A stretch of DNA of 35,203 nucleotides from Thermoplasmata archaeon. Its GTDB lineage: Archaea; Thermoplasmatota; Thermoplasmata; Thermoplasmatales; Thermoplasmataceae. The notes beneath the pieces were generated by a model. That model searched no databases. It saw only the letters and a program-made list of their open reading frames with translations, and was not told where the DNA came from. This document shows, piece by piece, positions 30,513-35,203 of the stretch. Position numbers and translations under genes: made by a program. The DNA lies in assembly GCA_021797225.1 (NCBI GenBank), contig JAKAAE010000002.1:1-35203 (forward strand), read 5' to 3'. Positions within the stretch are counted from its first letter, which is position 1. Each line of letters starts with the position of its first letter.

Positions 30513-31392
30513 TAGTGGATAGCATATCATATACCCCATCAAACGTCATGTGGAACTCACTTATCCTGTTTTCAATCGCCATTGCTGCAGTAATATTTGC
30601 AAACATAACCGACTTTTTTAAATTCAGTCCTCTATACAGTGCCGTATAAAGTCCTGCCCTGAATGAATCCCCTGCCCCTACTGTATCTTTAACATGACTG
30701 GCTTTTATTCCATGAATTATACTGGAATTACCATCTTCAATCAATATGGCACCATTGGGACCGTCTGTAATTATAATATTCCTAATTTTCCGGCTTATTT
30801 CGGATTCTTCCAAACCTGTCAATTCTTCTAGGTAACCGAACTCTTTTTTATTCATAATCAGCATCTGACTGTTCTCTATCATAAATCTAGCATTTTCAGG
30901 CGAGTATGTGTACCATATCTCCTGCCCCGGGTCAAATGTTATACTGGCATTTTTCTCATTTTCTATAATTTTTTTGTACTCTTTTACCGGTCCTGTGCCT
31001 ATATCGATATGTTTGTAATTTCTATATTTGAAATCTTTTGAAGGGTGCCAGTCTTCCATAGGGCCCTGGAACATATATGCTATCTGTTCTTTTCCATCTG
31101 ATGGAATATAACAGATCGGGCCCATTTTATCCGGTACTATATCCACATGTTCCGTGCTGATACCGAGTTCTCTAAATCTTTTAAGATAGTCGCTATGGGA
31201 AGACTTGCCCACAGTAGAATACAGGTCAAATTCAAGGCCAAGTGAATGTGCTACAAATGCAAAATTGCCAGCAGTTCCAGCAAACTGTTCTTCTAATCCT
31301 GTAACCCCTCTGGCTTCTCCCGGCCCCGGTAGAGAATTTACACCTATTTTTACGTCAATATTAAGATGACCGAAAATGGCTAGGAATTTCAT
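30502..31392 (-). CDS. PfkB-family carbohydrate/nucleoside kinase
   Basis: The 296-residue ribokinase-fold kinase starts FLAIFGHLNIDVKIGV (family: GxxxxD). It has a GTAGNFAFVAHSLGLEFDLYSTVG region in place of the G-G-x-x-x-N motif, and the diagnostic DTVGAGDSFRAGLYTAL with the anion-hole GAGD and the catalytic Asp at about 242. ITDGPNGAILIEDG is the adjacent strand pair. Substrates in this family include ribose, fructose phosphates, 2-keto-3-deoxygluconate and nucleosides. Nothing here picks one; the AGTAGN motif resembles archaeal nucleoside or sugar kinases. Its promoter TTATTATATACAA is 25 nt before the ATG. It overlaps the Cgi121-like gene at its 3' end. Confidence 0.9.
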   Translation of the reverse strand: MKFLAIFGHLNIDVKIGVNSLPGPGEARGVTGLEEQFAGTAGNFAFVAHSLGLEFDLYSTVGKSSHSDYLKRFRELGISTEHVDIVPDKMGPICYIPSDGKEQIAYMFQGPMEDWHPSKDFKYRNYKHIDIGTGPVKEYKKIIENEKNASITFDPGQEIWYTYSPENARFMIENSQMLIMNKKEFGYLEELTGLEESEISRKIRNIIITDGPNGAILIEDGNSSIIHGIKASHVKDTVGAGDSFRAGLYTALYRGLNLKKSVMFANITAAMAIENRISEFHMTFDGVYDMLSTINA

Positions 31393-31410
31393 TATTCTGT
31401 AATTATATGA

Positions 31411-31423
31411 TTGTATATAATAA
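31411..31423 (-). promoter_or_regulatory. TATA-like box of the PfkB-family gene
   Basis: The minus strand reads TTATTATATACAA, centred 25 nt before the ATG at 31392. Confidence 0.5.
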
Positions 31424-31525
31424 TTGATAAGACATTTTCAATTCTAAAACTTACGGGATATCATAATTGATAAAATTAACCAGTATATAATTTTTATCAG
31501 GTCATTTCATTCATGTAAGTATACG

Positions 31526-31538
31526 AAATATTTATAAG
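31526..31538 (+). promoter_or_regulatory. TATA-like box deciding a TTG start for the secreted glycoprotein
   Basis: AAATATTTATAAG is centred about 29 nt before the TTG at 31561 but some 53 nt before the first in-frame ATG (31585). It supports leaderless initiation on TTG. Confidence 0.45.
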
Positions 31539-31560
31539 TGTACATTTCATTATTTCATTA

Positions 31561-33183
31561 TTGAATCATAGGGTTTTATTTGCGATGGGGATAAGTGCAA
31601 TTCTAATAGTTACGGTATTTGCAGGAGCTAATATAGCTTATCCCAATTATATTCCTATAGGTTCCCTTGGATCAGGAAATAGTACAGGTTCTGGTGGTTT
31701 ACATACATTTTCAGACCAAAATTTCACACTCACTGGAAACGTTTCGAACTTGTATAACGGTCTGCCCGTGCACGGGTCACTGATAATAAGTAATTCAACC
31801 ATGAGTAAAGAATTGAATTATAGTCAGAATGGAACTTTTAAAGTAACCCTGCCTGGAGGCCCATATTCGTTGAGCTATTCATCTCCGGGATTTGACACAA
31901 TGAGTAGCTCCATATTTCTGGACAAAAATAAAACTGTAAACCAAAATATTATACCTTCACAAAGTATAGGTAATAGAATTTCTATCCTAGGAACTAATAC
32001 TTCTATTATAGGTAATACATTAAATATTTCTCAAAGTGTACCATATCTGAGCGATAAGAATATTTCATATGGACTGGATAGGAATAATATAACAGGACAG
32101 AAGAATAATATTATAACCTTAGAGTTTGGAAAAACCCTAAACAATACTGCTTTTATTGTATTGATAACACAGGATGGCACGGTTTATGAATACAATGGTA
32201 CAACAAATAGTACCGGAAATGCCACAATGAGCCTAAATTATTCAGGCAACTATACTATGTCAGCATACACTCTATACTATAATTCCACCATAGTTAAATA
32301 TAAAACAGCAAGCGGTAATGGAACCATAAAATTCCAGATGGAAAAAAGGCAAACATATAATGAAACTGTAAAATTATCCAGTAATTATAATTTAAACGGA
32401 AATAAATCAGTGAATGAATCAGCATTAACCGGTCATGGTGGTATTTTCCATCTGCAAACCACTGATATTACAATAAATTCAACAGGTACATATTATCATT
32501 ATTCTGTTCCTGCTGGAACATATGGATTTTCGTATAATAATCAGAGCTTTGTAGGAAAATTATTTTCCGTAAATGTAATTGGCAATCAGACTTCATCAGA
32601 AAATGTGAGTGCATATGTAATAGCCGTTAATATTACAGATATAACCGGCTCTGGATATTCTTATAATATATCAGGGGTGGCCGTCAATAATATGGTAAAT
32701 AATACCTATAGGGCAACTGCGGGCACTCATACTTTGAGTGTATCAATATCCGGGAAGATAATATATACATATAACATAAGCCTGAAATCTGGAAATCCAT
32801 ATTATGAGGTAACTCTAACTTTAAATAACAATAATTTCAATGTTACCGGAATTTTAACCTCTTATCCTGACAAAGACTTGAACTTAAATTATACTGGAAC
32901 GATACCTAGCAATGTTACCATCACGGGGATGCAATTAAAAAATGTAACTTTCTCCAGCAGTTCATCAAACGTAACAATTATTAACAATAAAACACCTTAC
33001 AGCGTAAATGGCACAATGTCGAACTATATATTCAACCTGACAACTCCTCTGGCCATATCTTCTGGAAATCTAGCTATCAGGGTTGTAATCACTAATAGTA
33101 CATCAATATCAGTCTCTCAACCAGTGTATGCATATGTCCATGCCTACAATATAACAGAAAAAGGCATTTATAAAGATTTATGA
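31561..33183 (+). CDS. N-anchored or secreted glycoprotein with about 40 N-glycosylation sequons
   Basis: The 540-residue protein starts, from a TTG, with MNHRVLFAMGISAILIVTVF, a positive N-terminus and one hydrophobic helix (about 5-25) that is either a signal peptide or an anchor. The rest is polar and extracellular. A carboxypeptidase-regulatory-like or beta-sandwich repeat is seen near 55-115 (LTGNVSNLYNGLPVHGSLII, LPGGPYSLSYSSPGF), and similar strands recur (YHYSVPAGTYGFSYNNQSF; TLSVSISGKIIYTYNISL). By eye there are about 40 N-x-S/T sequons, almost none Lys-Arg rich. There is no C-terminal helix. Starting at the ATG (31585) would lose the His-Arg before the helix. The MoxR operon follows 15 nt downstream. 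A surface or adhesion role is inferred. Confidence 0.75.
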   Translation: MNHRVLFAMGISAILIVTVFAGANIAYPNYIPIGSLGSGNSTGSGGLHTFSDQNFTLTGNVSNLYNGLPVHGSLIISNSTMSKELNYSQNGTFKVTLPGGPYSLSYSSPGFDTMSSSIFLDKNKTVNQNIIPSQSIGNRISILGTNTSIIGNTLNISQSVPYLSDKNISYGLDRNNITGQKNNIITLEFGKTLNNTAFIVLITQDGTVYEYNGTTNSTGNATMSLNYSGNYTMSAYTLYYNSTIVKYKTASGNGTIKFQMEKRQTYNETVKLSSNYNLNGNKSVNESALTGHGGIFHLQTTDITINSTGTYYHYSVPAGTYGFSYNNQSFVGKLFSVNVIGNQTSSENVSAYVIAVNITDITGSGYSYNISGVAVNNMVNNTYRATAGTHTLSVSISGKIIYTYNISLKSGNPYYEVTLTLNNNNFNVTGILTSYPDKDLNLNYTGTIPSNVTITGMQLKNVTFSSSSSNVTIINNKTPYSVNGTMSNYIFNLTTPLAISSGNLAIRVVITNSTSISVSQPVYAYVHAYNITEKGIYKDL

Positions 33184-33188
33184 AAGTC

Positions 33189-33194
33189 GGTGAT
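33189..33194 (+). promoter_or_regulatory. Shine-Dalgarno sequence (GGTGAT) for the 33199 gene
   Basis: GGTGAT lies 4 nt before the TTG at 33199 and follows the stop codon of the glycoprotein gene. It supports the TTG start. Confidence 0.5.
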
Positions 33195-33198
33195 CTAA

Positions 33199-33756
33199 TT
33201 GTTGTTTAAAAAAAATTCAAAGAAAATCAGGGAAGATACGCAGGAGGAAAAAACCGTTCTAAAAATTAAGACAGTAGACGATATACCGGTAATAAAGGAG
33301 ATGCGGAAAAAAATCGGCAATAATGAACGAAGGGATGCCATATTATATGCTTACGCCAGTGTGAAAAGCGATTATACCAGATACTTCGGTGCACCGGGTT
33401 ATAAATCAAACCGTGAATTCATATTCGGGGAAATGGAAAATTTTAATATAAAACCGGAAGACGAGGAATCCCGTACAGATAATATTGCAATTAAAGCCCT
33501 GATTTCTGATTCTAACTACCCAGACAAGAAGGATAAAGCAAGTAATGATAGTAATACTATGGATAAAAATAGTATGAAATTTTTTGCTATAAAGAAAATA
33601 GCGCTCTTTTATTTCAATTACTATGAGATAGCGAGATTCGGGGATTATAAATGGGAGAATCTGGATGAAAAACAGATGATAGACCCTGTAAAGGACATCT
33701 ACAACTATATGGATATAATGAAGCTTTTCTATAATGGTGATTCAACTGGGAACTGA
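33199..33756 (+). CDS. DUF4129-like cytoplasmic protein of a MoxR operon
   Basis: The 185-residue protein is charged and soluble. It begins with a TTG (MLFKKNSKKIREDTQ) that a GGTGAT four nt upstream supports. RDAILYAYASVKSDYTRYFGAPGYKSNREF followed at a distance by KIALFYFNYYEIARFGDYK resembles the DUF4129 C-terminal domain (a helix, a turn such as R-x-x-x-E, and an LYExARFG-like helix), which occurs in MoxR-DUF58-transglutaminase operons. Here the usual N-terminal membrane part of DUF4129 proteins is absent; the next gene encodes a one-helix membrane protein that may supply it. The assignment is inferred from pattern and context, not from a search. Its 3' end overlaps the next gene by 23 nt. 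Confidence 0.55.
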   Translation: MLFKKNSKKIREDTQEEKTVLKIKTVDDIPVIKEMRKKIGNNERRDAILYAYASVKSDYTRYFGAPGYKSNREFIFGEMENFNIKPEDEESRTDNIAIKALISDSNYPDKKDKASNDSNTMDKNSMKFFAIKKIALFYFNYYEIARFGDYKWENLDEKQMIDPVKDIYNYMDIMKLFYNGDSTGN

Positions 33757-34225
33757 CATCATTCACTTACTAACAGATTATCACACGAGCATCAAATTCT
33801 TTTACCCAATATTGATACTGGCGATACTTACACTGATAGTTACCGTCCACTCACGTAAATATAAAACATCTGATGATAAGGAAACTATCCATACCGTTAA
33901 ACTTCAAATAGAAAATACGAGTTTCATGGATGAACTCAAAAAAATCAAATCCGGAGATTTTTCAGATTATCTTTTCATGATAAATCATGATATGGAAAAG
34001 ATGACCACGCAGATGAAGGAATACAGAGCAGCGGTAAAAAAATTTAATAAATACGATGCTAAGTACCATTCATATTCTAATGGGATATTGAGAAAACATG
34101 CAGGTAAAATGAGAGATGCCTATCTTATGAGTATACTCTATGACCTGGAGAATATGAAACAGATGAAAATGGCAATTGTTAATGACGAGGTGTATGACGA
34201 ATGGAAAAAGAAACAAAAACAGTAA
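33734..34225 (+). CDS. single-pass membrane protein in the MoxR operon
   Basis: The 163-residue protein has one membrane helix near residues 22-40 (FFYPILILAILTLIVTV), preceded by a short N-terminal stretch. A long charged, mostly helical cytoplasmic part follows, ending in a basic tail (DEWKKKQKQ). The helices (MINHDMEKMTTQMKEYRAAV, LYDLENMKQMKMAIVND) may form a coiled coil. I do not recognise the family. The ATG at 33734 lies inside the preceding gene (overlap of 23 nt) and sits on a GGTGAT-like word. The 3' end overlaps the MoxR gene by 25 nt. The tight overlaps argue that it belongs to the same complex as the MoxR ATPase, perhaps anchoring it at the membrane, which is inference. Confidence 0.6.
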   Translation: MVIQLGTDIIHLLTDYHTSIKFFYPILILAILTLIVTVHSRKYKTSDDKETIHTVKLQIENTSFMDELKKIKSGDFSDYLFMINHDMEKMTTQMKEYRAAVKKFNKYDAKYHSYSNGILRKHAGKMRDAYLMSILYDLENMKQMKMAIVNDEVYDEWKKKQKQ

Positions 34226-35157
34226 GGGATATAGCCAGGGATATGGAAACATCCATAGATGAAAAGGTCATAGGTTCTAAAAGGATAGTGAGGTTCATGT
34301 TGATATCCCTATTCACCAGTAACCATATTCTAATGGAAGGTGTACCTGGCCTTGCCAAGACAATGCTTGCATCGGAATTTTCAAAGCATCTGGGTTTGCA
34401 GTTCAAGAGAATTCAATTTACACCAGATATGCTGCCATCAGATGTCACCGGAAATATGATATTCAATCCTGAAACGAAAAAAATGGAATTCCGGGAAGGC
34501 CCCGTTTTTTCTAACATAGTGCTCGCAGATGAAATCAACAGGACACCCCCGAAAGTTCAATCAGCGCTTCTGGAATCCATGGAAGAAAAACAGGTTTCGG
34601 TTTATGGAATAACCACACGGCTTCCATCTCCATTCCTGGTTATAGCGACCCAGAATCCCATAGAGCAGGAAGGTACTTTTCCTCTCGCAGAAGCATTGAT
34701 GGATAGATTCCTTTTCAGGTATTACCTGGATTATCCGGATCGTGATGATGAGCTGAGAATACTGAATTCAGTATACAAGAATAGCGCTCAGGTATACAAT
34801 AAACTTGATTCGGATACTATACTGGCCTTCAGGAAGATGGTTGAAAATATTTATGTAAACGAAGATATAATTGAATATATAATAAATATTATAAGGAAAA
34901 CTAGGGAATCCGAGATGGTTTTTGTGGGGGCAAGTACCCGTACAGCGGTAAAATATCTCCATGCAGCAAGGGCTAATGCATTATTAAGTGGAAGGAGTTA
35001 TGTAATCCCGGAGGATGTTATATTTATGGCAAGGGAAATATTGAATCACCGTCTTATTCTCCGGCCGGAAGCTCTCATGGATGCCGATGCCGATTATAAA
35101 AAAATAGTTTATGACGTCATTGATTCTATAATAAATTCAGTAGAGGCTCCCCAATGA
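34201..35157 (+). CDS. MoxR-family AAA+ ATPase (MRP/DUF58-associated subgroup)
   Basis: The 318-residue ATPase is nearly a consensus MoxR: NHILMEGVPGLAKTMLASEF with Walker A at 47-54, IQFTPDMLPSDVTGNMIFNP, Walker B NIVLADEINRTPPKVQSALLESMEEKQV (from about 105), and sensor 1 VIATQNPIEQEGTFPLAEALMDRF. The C-terminal lid has VGASTRTAVKYLHAARANALLSGR. Such ATPases act as chaperones for VWA or DUF58 proteins. This subgroup differs from the RavA-like ATPase at 22181-23347. The ATG at 34201 follows GAGGTG by 8 nt, inside the previous gene. The stop TGA overlaps the next start codon (ATGA). Confidence 0.95.
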   Translation: MEKETKTVRDIARDMETSIDEKVIGSKRIVRFMLISLFTSNHILMEGVPGLAKTMLASEFSKHLGLQFKRIQFTPDMLPSDVTGNMIFNPETKKMEFREGPVFSNIVLADEINRTPPKVQSALLESMEEKQVSVYGITTRLPSPFLVIATQNPIEQEGTFPLAEALMDRFLFRYYLDYPDRDDELRILNSVYKNSAQVYNKLDSDTILAFRKMVENIYVNEDIIEYIINIIRKTRESEMVFVGASTRTAVKYLHAARANALLSGRSYVIPEDVIFMAREILNHRLILRPEALMDADADYKKIVYDVIDSIINSVEAPQ

Positions 35158-35203
35158 TTCGAAGGTCTGGCTATGCAATTCTTGCCATACTGACATATGG
35201 AAC
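35154..35203 (+). CDS. 5' end of a membrane protein following MoxR, probably DUF58, cut by the window edge
   Basis: Only 16 full codons are seen, reading MIRRSGYAILAILTYG, which is a basic N-terminus followed by a hydrophobic helix. It starts with an ATGA overlap on the MoxR stop. In many MoxR operons the gene after the ATPase encodes a DUF58 protein, which has one or two N-terminal helices and a VWA-like domain. The identity is predicted from position and cannot be shown here. Confidence 0.4.
   Translation, partial: MIRRSGYAILAILTYG

Noticed and set aside
1..35203. CRISPR arrays, insertion sequences, prophage or integration sites
   Set aside because: No regularly spaced repeats, transposase or integrase frame, or terminal repeats were seen by eye; base use looks even across the window.

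Overview
The window reads as chromosomal DNA of an archaeon of the order Thermoplasmatales, most like the Ferroplasma/Acidiplasma/Cuniculiplasma side. The order is inferred from an AT-rich genome, an archaeal gene set (Orc1/Cdc6, membrane LonB, diphthine synthase, ribosomal protein L40e, bifunctional FBP aldolase/phosphatase, a probable KEOPS Cgi121), many leaderless genes with a TATA-like box about 25 nt before the start codon, and a left-edge fragment resembling the tricorn-interacting M1 aminopeptidases. The genus is a guess. I see no rRNA, tRNA, insertion sequence, CRISPR array or prophage.

Left part (1-11.4 kb): start of an M1 peptidase-like gene, a four-helix membrane protein, lipB with an unknown neighbour, pirin, an ABC-2 permease/ATPase pair running into a GH1 beta-glycosidase, a TenA-like protein, folC, orc1/cdc6, a small unknown, a UPF0200 P-loop kinase-like gene, then (minus strand) L40e translationally coupled to purQ. 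Middle (11.5-19.2 kb): FBP aldolase/phosphatase, an NDH-2-like flavoprotein, a 401-bp gene-free stretch with a possible structured RNA, an unknown coiled-coil protein, and a minus-strand corrin operon in the order CobA-HemD fusion, CbiE-CbiT fusion, CbiL, CbiF. The CbiF frame has no ATG, GTG or TTG able to encode its intact N-terminus and appears to start at ATA (or ACG) behind a good Shine-Dalgarno sequence.

Right part (19.3-35.2 kb): an SQR-like flavoprotein with a DUF1641 partner, then minus-strand genes: a RavA-like MoxR ATPase with a ViaA-like VWA protein, and serS with an MscS channel. After these come enolase coupled to dph5, the membrane protease LonB overlapping a Cgi121-like gene, and a PfkB-family kinase. 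The window ends in a second MoxR operon: an N-anchored secreted protein with about 40 N-glycosylation sequons, a DUF4129-like protein, a one-helix membrane protein, a MoxR ATPase, and the first codons of a further membrane protein (probably DUF58).

Themes: genes are tightly packed. Several convergent pairs overlap at their 3' ends, and several operon genes use GGTGA/GGTGAT as the ribosome site, in some cases sharing bases with the upstream stop codon. The best candidates for something undescribed are the sequon-rich glycoprotein with its MoxR operon, the RavA/ViaA pair beside SQR-DUF1641, the non-AUG start of cbiF, and the possible small RNA near 14.1 kb.
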